From assembly GCA_963743825.1 (NCBI GenBank), contig CAVURC010000015.1:1-64000 (forward strand): a stretch of 64,000 nt of DNA, given 5' to 3'. This document shows, piece after piece, positions 27,280 through 35,232 of the stretch. The stretch is from Sva-07 sp963743825 (GTDB taxonomy: Bacteria; Actinomycetota; Acidimicrobiia; Acidimicrobiales; Ilumatobacteraceae). Position 1 is the stretch's first letter, and each line of letters begins with the position of its first letter. Under the pieces are notes generated by a model, which made no database searches, was not told where the DNA came from, and was given only the letters and a program-made list of their open reading frames with translations. The translations under genes were made by a program, and so were the position numbers.

Positions 27280-27345
27280 GTGTCGAACGTACGGCCGGCA
27301 GACCGATCCGGGAAGGGTCTTCGTACCCGCCCGAACCGAGCGGAG

Positions 27346-27785
27346 CTACTCCGGTGGCGATCCGCTCACGGTGGCGCTCGGATGCGGCACGGTCCGCACA
27401 TCGAGGCCACTGATGGCCGCGAAATCGGACGGGTTCGTGGTGTACAGCGGAAGTCCGTTGGCGATCGCCGTGGCGGCGATCAGCGCATCGAACGCGCGAG
27501 CGGTTGGCTTGCGACCCGAGGCGCGTAGATCGGCGGCGACGCGCCGAACGCCCGAGCCGCAGCGTCGTCGAATACAAGCGGAACGAAGTCGGACTCGGCC
27601 TGTTGCAGGTGCGCCTGCCTCGCCGCACGCTCGCTGCTGGTGGCAGCCACGAGCGGACCGACGGACAACTCGGCGAGCGTGACGGTCGTGATCGTGGGTT
27701 CCTCAGGCAGCACCGATGGGTCGGTGAGCTGCGGGAGCAGGATCACGACGTTGGTGTCGATGACACCGCGTGGCTCGGTGGTCAC
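27346..27785 (-). CDS. PIN-domain toxin (VapC-like), apparent frameshift
   Basis: About 145 residues when one missing base near 27545 is restored. The N-part GVIDTNVVILLPQLTDPSVLPEEPTITTVTLAELSVG gives the PIN Asp and Glu (DTN, AEL); the second part in a shifted frame, RVAADLRASGRKPTARAFDALIAATAIANGLPLYTTNPSDFAAI, supplies the RxFDALIAATA and TTNPxDF acidic sites. All four PIN metal residues exist across the two frames. It overlaps the antitoxin by four bases. If the frameshift is real the toxin is dead while the antitoxin is intact. Confidence 0.8.
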
Positions 27786-28018
27786 AGCGACTGATCGACG
27801 ATCTCATCGACGTCTCGACGCAGGCCGACCGGATCGACATGGGGCAGCTGTCGCCAACGCTCGAGCAGTGTCGCAGCGTCGGATCCGGTACGTGGCAACC
27901 CTCGCAGTTCGGCCACCCGACGACCCGATCTCGTGATCGTGACGCGTTCGCCGGCCTGCACCCGATCGATGACCTCACCACCGTGGTTGCGCAGATCTCG
28001 GATCGTCACATCAGCCAT
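27782..28018 (-). CDS. Phd/YefM-family antitoxin (VapB-like)
   Basis: 78 residues: MADVTIRDLRNHGGEVIDRVQAGERVTITRSGRRVAELRGL is the classic Phd/YefM N-terminal DNA-binding fold; the rest (TLLERWRQLPHVDPVGLRRDVDEIVDQSL) is the toxin-neutralising region. Adjacent PIN gene starts within its stop. TACAGT lies exactly six bases before ATG 28018. Autorepression expected. Confidence 0.9.
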   Translation of the reverse strand: MADVTIRDLRNHGGEVIDRVQAGERVTITRSGRRVAELRGLPRTGSDAATLLERWRQLPHVDPVGLRRDVDEIVDQSL

Positions 28019-28057
28019 CCGAGGACTGTATCACGCGTGAGACGCTCGCACGGTCGG

Positions 28058-28895
28058 TCAGTCGTCGTTGCCCGACTTGCCGCGATTCCCATCGTTGCCG
28101 TTGCCGTTGTTGCCGCGGTCGCCCTTGGACCCGCGTGCGGCCTCATCATCGTCCGAGTCGTCACCCTCGTCGTCGTCGGAGTCATCGGCGTCCTCGGCCT
28201 CGTCGGACTCCTCGTCGGCGTCGTCGGCGTCCTCGACCTCGTCGGCATCCTCGACCTCGTCGGCGTCCTCGTCGGCACCATCGACCTCGTCGGTCTTGCC
28301 GCAGTCGAGTGCGCCGCGTCACGAACTTCGGCATCGTCGGCGTCGGTGTCGTCGTCGATGTCGAGATCGTCACCGTGGGCAACCGCGCTGACGGTCTTGC
28401 CATGGTTGCCCTCGAGCGCAGTCGTCCTCGTCGAAATCGGTCTCCGGGTTGTCATCGGACTCTTCGACCTCGATCGCCTCGGCGACGACAGCGAGCGTGG
28501 CCTTGGCGATCTCGTCGGTGAACGTGTCGTCATCCGACTCTTCGACCGCGGCAGCGGCTGTCGTGGTGGTGATCTCCTCGACCTCTTCGACCTCGACTCT
28601 CGACCTCGACCTCGTCGACCTCTTCGACCTCGACCTCTTCGACCTCCTGCGGCGCCAGGTTGTCGAGATCGAGCCCGCCACCACCCGCGGCAGCGACGCC
28701 ACCGAATCCGATGACACCAGCGGCGATGAGCGTGGCGACACGTGCGCGTCGTGAACTGAACATGATGTTCCCCTTTGCGTGGCGATGAGACGTCGTCATG
28801 AGATCGATCATCGCGCGCTCCGATGCCAGTTCGGCCGGTGTCGCAGGTTCGCGCAACGGGCCGAGCAGGCTGTCGAGGTCGTCGAAATCGCTCAT
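28058..28895 (-). CDS. anchored Asp/Glu-rich repeat protein, partner of ECF sigma factor (several apparent frameshifts)
   Basis: Starts MSDFDDLDSLLGPLREPATPAELASERAMIDLMTTS, a short cytosolic region like that of small anti-sigma or sigma-linked membrane proteins, then one membrane segment (VATLIAAGVIGFGGVAAAGGGGL). The outside part in successive frames reads VEEVEVEEVDEVEVE, VEESDDDTFTDEIAKATLAVVAEAIEVEESDDNPETDFDEDD, VSAVAHGDDLDIDDDTDADD, and finally CGKTDEVDGADEDADEVEDADE...DDDEGDDSDDDEAARGSKGDRGNNGNG ending at 28058. Three or more indels separate them. Ca2+ binding or surface charge is conceivable. The start overlaps the sigma factor stop (TCATGA). Confidence 0.65.
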
Positions 28896-29449
28896 GACAC
28901 CCTCTTCATCGCCAGCAGCGAGTCGTCTGTTACAGAAAGTCTGCGACGTAGACGCAACACCCCTCGATGCACCAGCACCCGCACGTTGCCCTCCGAAATG
29001 CCCATCACGGCAGCCACGTCGGCGACCGCCAGGTCGTTCACCACTCGCAGCATCACGGCTTCTGCCTGATCGCCGGGCAGCGACGACACCATGGCGATGG
29101 CTCGGTCGAGTGCGTCCATGCGGTCGTGTTCGATGTCGGCGCCGACGGCATGCTCGACGCGTGCAGCGGGTGTGTCGGTCTGGCGTACGGCTCGTCGCAC
29201 CTCGTCGACGCTGCGACGGTGGGCGATGGTGAACAGCCAGCGCCGGAAGTCGTCGGCGCCGCCTTCGAACCGCTCGATCGAACGGGCGACGTCGATCCAG
29301 ACCTGCGACGCCACGTCCTCCGGCGACGCCATGCGACGAGCCCGGAGGTAGCGCAGCAGCGGCGCCTGATGCGTCCGCCAGAGATCGGCGAGCGCATCTC
29401 GTTGCCCCGCGCGCGCCGCATCGAATGCGGTGTGCGGGCGGCGTCCCAT
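28892..29449 (-). CDS. ECF-type RNA polymerase sigma factor
   Basis: 185 residues with sigma-70 region 2 (HQAPLLRYLRARRMASPEDVASQVWIDVARSIERFEGGADDFRRWLFTIAHRRSVDEVRR) and region 4 (AMVSSLPGDQAEAVMLRVVNDLAVADVAAVMGISEGNVRVLVHRGVLRLRRRL). No anti-sigma with a ZAS zinc motif is next to it; the acidic membrane protein overlapping its stop probably serves that role. It likely directs transcription of its own operon and of cell-surface genes, which is inferred. Confidence 0.93.
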   Translation of the reverse strand: MGRRPHTAFDAARAGQRDALADLWRTHQAPLLRYLRARRMASPEDVASQVWIDVARSIERFEGGADDFRRWLFTIAHRRSVDEVRRAVRQTDTPAARVEHAVGADIEHDRMDALDRAIAMVSSLPGDQAEAVMLRVVNDLAVADVAAVMGISEGNVRVLVHRGVLRLRRRLSVTDDSLLAMKRVS

Positions 29450-29532
29450 GCGGCCATATCGGCTCGATCCATCTCGAACTTGAGGAAGTTTCGAGCTTTG
29501 GGAGAACCTTTACCCGTTGCCGTCTCGAGCAG

Positions 29533-29983
29533 TCACCGCTGACGGTTGGCCATCCAACTGCGGTGTTTGAGCGCGGCCTTACGGGCGGCCTTGGCGAGCT
29601 GCTTGTCGGGCAGGTGCTTGCCGAGCGCATCGAGGATCTCGATGGTCTCGGGTTGGTCATGGCGCCACAGCTCCTCGAGGAGATCGTCGTCGGCCATCGC
29701 GTACGACCGGGCGAACAGCTCCGACAACGCGTCGGGTGCGTCGAGGACGGTGGCGAGCAGGTCGACGAGCGGCCCGACGTCGAGGAACGAACCGAGCTCC
29801 TCCGGCGTCGCGAGCCCGCGTTCGAGCAGGAACACCGTCGCGTGCCCGGCGCAGCGAGAATCCAGCATCTGACGCACCGCCGGCTCGACGTCACCGACCG
29901 GTTCGAGCTCGCCCAACATGTCCATCGCTGACCAGCCGCTGCTCGGGGAGCGCGGCGACCATGGCGAACTCGGCGTCCCTCAC
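29533..29983 (-). CDS. hypothetical helical protein, start region tandemly duplicated (one apparent frameshift)
   Basis: From ATG 29925 the frame encodes DMLGELEPVGDVEPAVRQMLDSRCAGHATVFLLERGLATPEELGSFLDVGPLVDLLATVLDAPDALSELFARS, all helical, ending KHRSWMANRQR. Upstream, in another frame, GTG 29983 reads RDAEFAMVAALPEQRLVS, which looks like its natural N-terminus if one base is removed near 29930. A second in-frame GTG at 30007 results from a 24-bp tandem duplication. No family recognised. Confidence 0.5.
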
Positions 29984-30012
29984 CCCGAGCGCAGAGGCGT
30001 CCCTCACCCCGA
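29972..30012. repeat. 17-bp tandem direct repeat, 24-bp period
   Basis: GGCGTCCCTCACCCCGA occurs at 29972-29988 and again at 29996-30012. On the minus strand each copy carries a GGGGTGAGGG start-like sequence, so the start region of the leftward gene is duplicated. Confidence 0.8.
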
Positions 30013-30062
30013 AAATGCGCCGAGATGTGCGCCCAGTGCACATCTGGGCGCACATTTCGGGG
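30007..30062. terminator. long imperfect hairpin between tetR stop and next gene
   Basis: CCCCGAAA at 30007-30014 pairs with TTTCGGGG at 30055-30062; inside, AGATGTGC (30023-30030) pairs with GCACATCT (30038-30045), with GCGCC/GGCGC pairing between. It lies eight bases past the tetR stop and is a likely terminator for that leftward gene. It overlaps the second copy of the start repeat. Confidence 0.55.
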
Positions 30063-30069
30063 ACTCAGG

Positions 30070-30681
30070 TCACGACCGCAGGCTCGACTCGATCACTGCG
30101 GCAATGATCAATGCACTGAGCCGGGCGACCTCCTCGATCGACTGGCCGAGGTCGACCACGAGCGATTGGGTCGTGTAGCTCGACACGGCCATCGCCAGCG
30201 CTTCGCTGACCACGACCGGTGGGACGCCCGTGCCGCCGGCTGCAGCCCAGGCCTGATCGGTCAGCTGTTGGGTGGCCCGGCGCCGCATGATTCGGCGACG
30301 GCTGTTCACCTCGCGAAGTTCGGGTCCGAGTTGTTCGTCGGACGTACTGGTGAGCTGCCAGATGGCGAGACCGGCGGCGAGGTGGCTGCGATGGGCGTGC
30401 TCGATGACCCTCGTCAACCACTCGTCGAGCACACCATCGGTGGCGGCCACCGACGTCAGGCGAGCCTCGTAGTCGGTGATGGCCGCCTCGAGGGCCGCCC
30501 GCACGAGCGCATCACGTGACTCGAAGTACCGAAAGAGCGAGCGGCGGCTGATGCTCGACCCGTCGGCGATCTGGTCCATCGTGAGCGACAGACCGTGGGC
30601 GGCGAGCAGCGACCGCGTGGCCGCGATGGCCTGCGATCGTACGAAGTCGGTCTTCGTGGCAGACGCCTCCGTGGTCGACAT
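30070..30681 (-). CDS. TetR/AcrR-family transcriptional regulator (P450 operon)
   Basis: About 203 residues from ATG 30681 (longer form from 30738 would overlap the operators). HTH region: AIAATRSLLAAHGLSLTMDQIADGSSISRRSLFRYFESRDALVRAAL, a standard TetR recognition helix (SISRRSLFRYF). The C-terminal ligand domain is all helical. Divergent from the P450 operon across a 75-base intergenic region that contains two palindromes placed on the P450 promoter, so it very probably represses that operon and is induced by the substrate. Confidence 0.93.
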   Translation of the reverse strand: MSTTEASATKTDFVRSQAIAATRSLLAAHGLSLTMDQIADGSSISRRSLFRYFESRDALVRAALEAAITDYEARLTSVAATDGVLDEWLTRVIEHAHRSHLAAGLAIWQLTSTSDEQLGPELREVNSRRRIMRRRATQQLTDQAWAAAGGTGVPPVVVSEALAMAVSSYTTQSLVVDLGQSIEEVARLSALIIAAVIESSLRS

Positions 30682-30711
30682 GCCCGGCACCGTAGCAGCT
30701 GCACGACCTAC

Positions 30712-30751
30712 TGGCACTTGACGGTGCCAGTTTGGCACTTTACAATGCCAA
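30712..30751 (+). promoter_or_regulatory. sigma-70 promoter with two TetR operators for the P450 operon
   Basis: -35 TTGACG (30718-30723), 17-base spacer, -10 TACAAT (30741-30746). Two palindromes cover it: TGGCAC-TTGACG-GTGCCA (30712-30729) and TTGGCA-N8-TGCCAA (32 to 51 of 307xx), centres 21 bases apart (two helical turns). The P450 ATG at 30756 is only nine bases after the -10, so the mRNA is leaderless or nearly so. Confidence 0.85.
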
Positions 30752-30755
30752 TCTC

Positions 30756-31967
30756 ATGCCGACTGCTCCCGGACGCCACGACTACGACCTGTTCGACCCG
30801 ACCTACATCGCCGACCCGGCGAGCACGTGGCGTCGGTTCCGCTCGACGTGCCCGGTGGCGCGTTCGGACGACCACGGCGGCTCGTGGCTCCCGACCCGGT
30901 ACGACGACGTCGTCGCGGTGGCGCGCGACGTCGAGACGTTCAGCTCGTCACAGGGTGTCAGCGTCATCGAGATACCGAACCGAACCGAGACGCTGACCCA
31001 GGGGAACCCACCGATCGACGCCGATCCACCCCTGCACAGCTGGACCCGACGGCTCCTGCTTCCGGCGATGTCGCCGCAGTCGGTGAAATCGTACGAGCCG
31101 GGCACCCGCGAACTCTGCCGGTCGCTCATCGCGTCGTTCATCGAAACCGGCCGCGCCGATGCGGCCGTCGACTACGCCCAGCAGCTGCCGGTCAGGGTGA
31201 TCGGGGCGCTGCTCGGCATCCCCGAGGAACACAGTGACCGGTTCGTCGGCTGGGTCCGATCGATCCTCGAGTTCGCCAACGACGTCGAGCGCCGCCGCAC
31301 CGCCATGATGGAGCTGGCCCAGTTCCTCCACGCGGAGATCGCCGAGCGTCGCGCGAACCCCGGCACCGATCTCATCAGCCAGTTGGTGCGCGCCGAACAC
31401 GAGGGCGAGCCGATCGACGAGGCGCTGATCGTCGGAGAGGCAGCACTCCTGCTCGTCGCCGGCGTCGACACCACCTGGAGCGCCATCGGCTCGTCGCTGT
31501 TCCACCTCGCGTCGCACCCCGACGACCGGCGGCGGATGGTCGACGACCCCGGCGTGTGGCCACAGGCGATCGAAGAACTCCTCCGCTTCTACGCACCGGT
31601 CACGATGGCCCGCACCGCGACGACCGACACCGAGGTCGCCGGCTGTCCGATCAGCTCAGGCGACCGAGTGCTGCTGAGCTTCCCCGCTGCCAACCGGGAC
31701 GAGACTCACTTCGCGGACGCCGACCGGTTCGTGATCGATCGGGCCGAGAACCGCCACCTCGCGTTCGGTGTCGGCATCCATCGCTGCGCCGGATCCAACC
31801 TCGCACGGATGGAACTCCGCGTGGCACTCGAGGAATGGATGGCAGCAATTCCCGAGTTCGAACTCGAAGATCCCGGCGCCGTCACCTGGGCCGGCGGTCA
31901 GGTACGCGGGCCTCGATCGGTGCCCGTCACATTTCCCACACGCAGCAACGAGGAGCCCCACTCATGA
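30756..31967 (+). CDS. cytochrome P450
   Basis: 403 residues. I-helix LLVAGVDTTWSAIGSSLFHLASHPDDR (acid-Thr pair DTT), K-helix ExxR in EELLRFYAPVTMARTA, and the heme ligand loop FGVGIHRCAGSNLARMEL (Cys in HRCAG) are complete. Soluble class-I bacterial CYP needing ferredoxin and reductase; neither gene is adjacent, though a ferredoxin is encoded at 62.5 kb. ATG 30756 is chosen because it follows the mapped-looking promoter. Stop overlaps the dioxygenase start (ATGA). Confidence 0.95.
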   Translation: MPTAPGRHDYDLFDPTYIADPASTWRRFRSTCPVARSDDHGGSWLPTRYDDVVAVARDVETFSSSQGVSVIEIPNRTETLTQGNPPIDADPPLHSWTRRLLLPAMSPQSVKSYEPGTRELCRSLIASFIETGRADAAVDYAQQLPVRVIGALLGIPEEHSDRFVGWVRSILEFANDVERRRTAMMELAQFLHAEIAERRANPGTDLISQLVRAEHEGEPIDEALIVGEAALLLVAGVDTTWSAIGSSLFHLASHPDDRRRMVDDPGVWPQAIEELLRFYAPVTMARTATTDTEVAGCPISSGDRVLLSFPAANRDETHFADADRFVIDRAENRHLAFGVGIHRCAGSNLARMELRVALEEWMAAIPEFELEDPGAVTWAGGQVRGPRSVPVTFPTRSNEEPHS

Positions 31968-33046
31968 ACGACGACTTGATGGCCGACACCGTGACGACCG
32001 GAACACTCCGGACCTTGGTCGACTCGCCCGCAGCGTGGTACGGCCGCGATCTGCAACACCGCAGCGACTGGGTCGAACAGCTGACGCCGGCCGAGATCAC
32101 CGAGTTGCTCGCTGCGGTCGCTTCCATCGCTCAGCGAGGCATCACCCTGCTCGAGATGCAACGCGACGACTTCGTCCTGCCGACTCTCGGCGCACGCTTG
32201 CAGACACTCGCGGTCGAACTCGATCGCGGTCGGGGCTTCTGGCTGTTGCGGGGCCTGCCGGTGGCCGAGATGTCGCAGCACGACGCGGCAGTCGCCTACT
32301 GGGGGATCGGGCTGCACCTGGGGGTGCCGGTGTCGCAGAACTCACGCGGCCACCTGCTCGGACACGTGACCGACGAAGGCCTCGACATTCGCGATCCCGG
32401 CACACGCGGCTACCAGACGCGGGTACGCCTGCCGTACCACACCGACAGCTCCGACACCGTCGGGCTGCTGTGCCTGCAGCCGTCGAAGTCGGGAGGGCTC
32501 AGCTCGGTCGTGTCGTCGACCACGGTGTTCAACGAGACGCTCATTCGCCGTCCCGACCTCGCCCACCTGTGGTTCGAGGACTGGTACTACGACCGGCGCA
32601 ACGAGGAACGGCCGGGCGAAGCGCCGTACTTCACGTCGCCGCTCGCCTGCTGGCACGACGGGCTGCTCTCGGTTCGCTACATCCGCGGGTTCCTCGATTC
32701 GGCGCAGCGCCATGACGCGGTGCCGCGACGGACCGACGACGAAACGGAGTTCCTGGATCTGATCGACACCATCTCGACCGAGGACGGCGTCGCTCTGCAG
32801 ATGGATTTCCGCCCCGGCGACATCCAGTTCCTCTGCAACTACTCCATGCTGCATTCGCGCACCGATTACGACGATTGGCCCGAGCCCGAACGCAAGCGAC
32901 ACCTGCTCCGACTGTGGATCAGCCTCGACGACGGTCGCCCGCTGCCCGAGCACTTCGGGCGTGGCGTCACGCCTGAACTCGCAGGCCGCGGTGGGATCCC
33001 GCCCGTACCGGAGCTGGCCGATCCGCTCGCCGGCACCGACATCTGA
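31964..33046 (+). CDS. TauD/TfdA-family Fe(II)/2-oxoglutarate dioxygenase
   Basis: 360 residues. Facial triad: HTDSSD (HxD) in LPYHTDSSDTVGLLCLQPSKSGG and the distal His in FLCNYSMLHSRTDY; 2-oxoglutarate Arg in RKRHLLRLWISLDDG. FLLRGLPV at the front and RGYQTRVRL fit gamma-butyrobetaine/TauD-like proteins. Translationally coupled to the P450 and followed 11 bases later by a nitroreductase, so it is a step in one oxidative pathway. Confidence 0.92.
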   Translation: MNDDLMADTVTTGTLRTLVDSPAAWYGRDLQHRSDWVEQLTPAEITELLAAVASIAQRGITLLEMQRDDFVLPTLGARLQTLAVELDRGRGFWLLRGLPVAEMSQHDAAVAYWGIGLHLGVPVSQNSRGHLLGHVTDEGLDIRDPGTRGYQTRVRLPYHTDSSDTVGLLCLQPSKSGGLSSVVSSTTVFNETLIRRPDLAHLWFEDWYYDRRNEERPGEAPYFTSPLACWHDGLLSVRYIRGFLDSAQRHDAVPRRTDDETEFLDLIDTISTEDGVALQMDFRPGDIQFLCNYSMLHSRTDYDDWPEPERKRHLLRLWISLDDGRPLPEHFGRGVTPELAGRGGIPPVPELADPLAGTDI

Positions 33047-33057
33047 ACCTGGCTTCG

Positions 33058-33873
33058 ATGAGTCCGCTCGATGTTCGCGTGACCGCGCTCCGAGCGGCGC
33101 GCTTCACGACCGCGCCTGCGAGCGCCCCGCTCGTCGACGCGCCCGACGGGGCCGACACCCGGACAATCGAGGTGATGCTCGAGCACCGTACCTGTAGGCG
33201 GTTCACCGATCGCCCAGTCGACGACGCTCTCCTCGATGTACTCCTCGCGGCGACGTTCAGCACGCCGTCGAAGAGCGACCTGCAGCAGTGCTCGGTGATC
33301 GTGGTCGACGACCCGGCCGGCCGGGCAGCCATTGAAGGCCTGATCCCCTCGATGCCGTGGATCGCGGACGCATCGCGATTCCTCGTGTTCTGTGGCGACA
33401 GTCGTCGGATCCGTCGCGTCGCAGCCGACGCCGGTGTGACGTTCGCCAACGATCACCTCGATGCCTTCCTCAATGCCGCCGCAGATGCCGCGATGCACCT
33501 CTCGACGTTCGTCTGGGCGGCCGAGTCGGTCGGGCTGGGCACGTGCCCGATCAGTGTGGTCCGCAACCACATCGACGAGGTGTCGACGATCCTCGGCCTC
33601 CCCGACCACGTGTTCCCACTCGCCGGGATGTGCGTGGGCTGGCCGGAGCGTCTGGAGCCGATCTCGCCACGACTCCCGCAGTCGGTGACCATTCACCAGA
33701 ACCGTTACGACGATCGTGATGCACCCGTGCAGATCGCCGACTACGACCGCCGCCGTCACGAGGCCCAACCGAAGGGTGCCCACTGGTCGGTTGCGAAGGC
33801 CGCGATGGTGTCGCAGCCCGAACGTGCGCAACTCGCCCGCTACCTCCGCGACCACGGGTTCAGCCTCGACTGA
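33058..33873 (+). CDS. nitroreductase-family (NfsA/FRP-like) oxidoreductase
   Basis: 271 residues. RTIEVMLEHRTCRRFTDRPVDDALLDVLLAATFSTPSKSDLQQCSVIVVDD is the FMN-binding start; GLGTCPISVVRNHIDEVSTILGLPDHVFPLAGMCVGWP is the core; a C-terminal extension YDDRDAPVQIADYDRRR resembles NfsA. Uses NAD(P)H and FMN to reduce nitro or quinone groups or an unsaturated substrate. Last gene of the TetR-controlled operon. Confidence 0.9.
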   Translation: MSPLDVRVTALRAARFTTAPASAPLVDAPDGADTRTIEVMLEHRTCRRFTDRPVDDALLDVLLAATFSTPSKSDLQQCSVIVVDDPAGRAAIEGLIPSMPWIADASRFLVFCGDSRRIRRVAADAGVTFANDHLDAFLNAAADAAMHLSTFVWAAESVGLGTCPISVVRNHIDEVSTILGLPDHVFPLAGMCVGWPERLEPISPRLPQSVTIHQNRYDDRDAPVQIADYDRRRHEAQPKGAHWSVAKAAMVSQPERAQLARYLRDHGFSLD

Positions 33874-33924
33874 CACCAGGCCCATCCATCGTGTCGTCGC
33901 GAAGTACGTGACTACTCTGATGTC

Positions 33925-34092
33925 ATGGGTGAGAGGTGGTTGCATCCGGTCGACTCGGTCGCTCGACCGACGACGGTGACCGAACGCGGCGTGCTCCTCG
34001 TCGACCTGCTGCATCTGGTGGATGCCCTCCCGCCGCAACCGCGGCGCGAATTGGGCGCGCCGACATTCGAGGAGTTGTGTGAACGACGTTGA
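33925..34092 (+). CDS. 55-residue hypothetical protein upstream of nucleotidyltransferase remnant
   Basis: Sequence begins MGERWLHPVDSVARPTTVTERGVLLVDLLHLVDALPPQPRRELG and ends FEELCERR. TACTCT is exactly six bases before ATG 33925. Its stop overlaps the next gene, whose product looks like a nucleotidyltransferase toxin, so this may be the partner. Short but ending in a proper coupled overlap. Confidence 0.5.
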   Translation: MGERWLHPVDSVARPTTVTERGVLLVDLLHLVDALPPQPRRELGAPTFEELCERR

Positions 34093-34294
34093 GCCCTCGC
34101 TCGTCGACAAGGTCATCATCCTCGACGACACGCTCAGCGCCAAAGGAATCACCCATGCCTTCGGTGGCGCACTTGCGCTCGCCTACTACACGCTCGACCC
34201 GCGGGCCACAGCCGGCATCGACGTCAACATCAGCGTCGACGCCGCCGATGCCGAGTCAGTCGTCGAACGAGGAGCAGAATCGGACGTGTCCTGA
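34079..34294 (+). pseudogene. truncated nucleotidyltransferase-like (AbiEii-type) protein
   Basis: GTG 34079 reads LVDKVIILDDTLSAKGITHAFGGALALAYYTLDPRATAGIDVNISVDAADAESVVE. HAFGGALALAYY followed by T-DIDV-like TAGIDVNI is the start of AbiEii/Nt-transferase-type proteins, in which the (G)G and DxD-type residues bind metal-ATP; the remaining ~130 residues are missing because the opposite-strand GNAT gene begins at 34256. The frame stops at 34294 soon after. A remnant, probably of a toxin-antitoxin pair. Confidence 0.6.
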
Positions 34295-34777
34295 CGGAAC
34301 GGGCGCGCCCGCGAGGGATCGCACCATCCATCCATCGTGATCTCCGTAGTCCCCGGTGAGGCCGAACGCCGCTGCCGGCGCAAAACCGAACTTCGGATAG
34401 TACGCCGGATGGCCGAGCACGACCACGAAGCACCAGCCGTCGTGTTCAGCCCGCTCCAGTGCGGTCGTTATCAGCAGGGATCCGATGCCGGACTTCTGGA
34501 GGTTCGGGGCGACCGCGACGGGCGCGAGCCCGAGGCCGCGCACGGCGTGGCCGTCGAGGGTGACTTCGCTGAACGCGATGTGACCGACAACGCGCTCATG
34601 ATCTTCGGCCACCAGCGTCAGTTCAGGGACGAGTTCCCGGCGCTCACGCATCGCTCGGATCAGTTCGACTTCTGTCGTCGTACCGAACTCGGCGAGGAAC
34701 GCTGCGGACACGACCTCGTCGATCGCCTCGAAGTCGTCCGGCCGCTCCGCACGAACCGTGATCGCTCCACGGGACAC
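34256..34777 (-). CDS. GNAT-family N-acetyltransferase (YhbS-like)
   Basis: About 173 residues from GTG 34777 (in-frame codons extend to 34855). ITVRAERPDDFEAIDEVVSAAFL, then VVGHIAFSEVTLDGHAVRGLGLAPVAVAPNLQKSGIGSLLITTALERA, with the acetyl-CoA loop QKSGIG, and VVLGHPAYYPKFGFAPAAAFGL, the typical YhbS motif. Intact and of normal size. Substrate unknown. Its 3' end overlaps the end of the truncated nucleotidyltransferase on the other strand. Confidence 0.9.
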   Translation of the reverse strand: MSRGAITVRAERPDDFEAIDEVVSAAFLAEFGTTTEVELIRAMRERRELVPELTLVAEDHERVVGHIAFSEVTLDGHAVRGLGLAPVAVAPNLQKSGIGSLLITTALERAEHDGWCFVVVLGHPAYYPKFGFAPAAAFGLTGDYGDHDGWMVRSLAGAPVPSGHVRFCSSFDD

Positions 34778-34797
34778 CTCTTCGTCATACCTTGTCG

Positions 34798-35232
34798 TCA
34801 GGTGCCCGACCGTTTGGCCACGCAGATCGGATTGTCGCAGGTGGTCGACCGACACGGCCTGCGAGCCCGGTGCCGCCGGGCGCGCTCCTGCGCGAAACCG
34901 TCAACGCACACGTGACTCGGGCAGCTCTCGGACCCGCACGGCAATCCGGCTCGATGTCGCTCGACCTGTCGACGCAGCGACTCACCGGGATCATCGGGTC
35001 GCTGCACTACCGCAGGAGCAGGCGGTGGCTTCGCCTGCGCTCGTGCTCGAATCTTTCGTTCGGCCTTCTTCAGACGTCGACTCTCACGAAGCGGCGCGCA
35101 GACCTCGCACTGGCGCAACTTGCAGATCCGCCCTCGTGCATGAGCGATCGACCGCTGCTGCTCCGGTGTCACCGGCGGTTCCTCGCCAGCCACGTGTTTG
35201 GCCGACGCGTCTTGCGGACGACGCCCACTCAC
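34798..35232 (-). CDS. hypothetical Cys-motif protein, three CxnC knuckles
   Basis: 144 residues starting at GTG 35232, which overlaps the preceding lipoprotein stop (GTGA). Arg-rich, with three cysteine knots: ICKLRQCEVC, HRAGLPCGSESCPSHVCV and HRARRPCRSTTCDNPICV. The last two are a near repeat (HRAxxPCxSxxCxxxxCV). Such knuckles could bind zinc or act as RNA-binding ends. Basic composition (RRLKKAERKIRARAQ) supports nucleic-acid or ribosome contact. No family recognised. Reading is continuous and its position in a coupled operon supports that it is real. Confidence 0.6.
   Translation of the reverse strand: MSGRRPQDASAKHVAGEEPPVTPEQQRSIAHARGRICKLRQCEVCAPLRESRRLKKAERKIRARAQAKPPPAPAVVQRPDDPGESLRRQVERHRAGLPCGSESCPSHVCVDGFAQERARRHRARRPCRSTTCDNPICVAKRSGT

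Noticed and set aside
28068..28391. Ser-rich plus-strand frame (SSSSESS repeats)
   Set aside because: Exact antisense of the Asp/Glu-rich repeat gene; the Ser runs come from GAC/GAG repeats read backwards.
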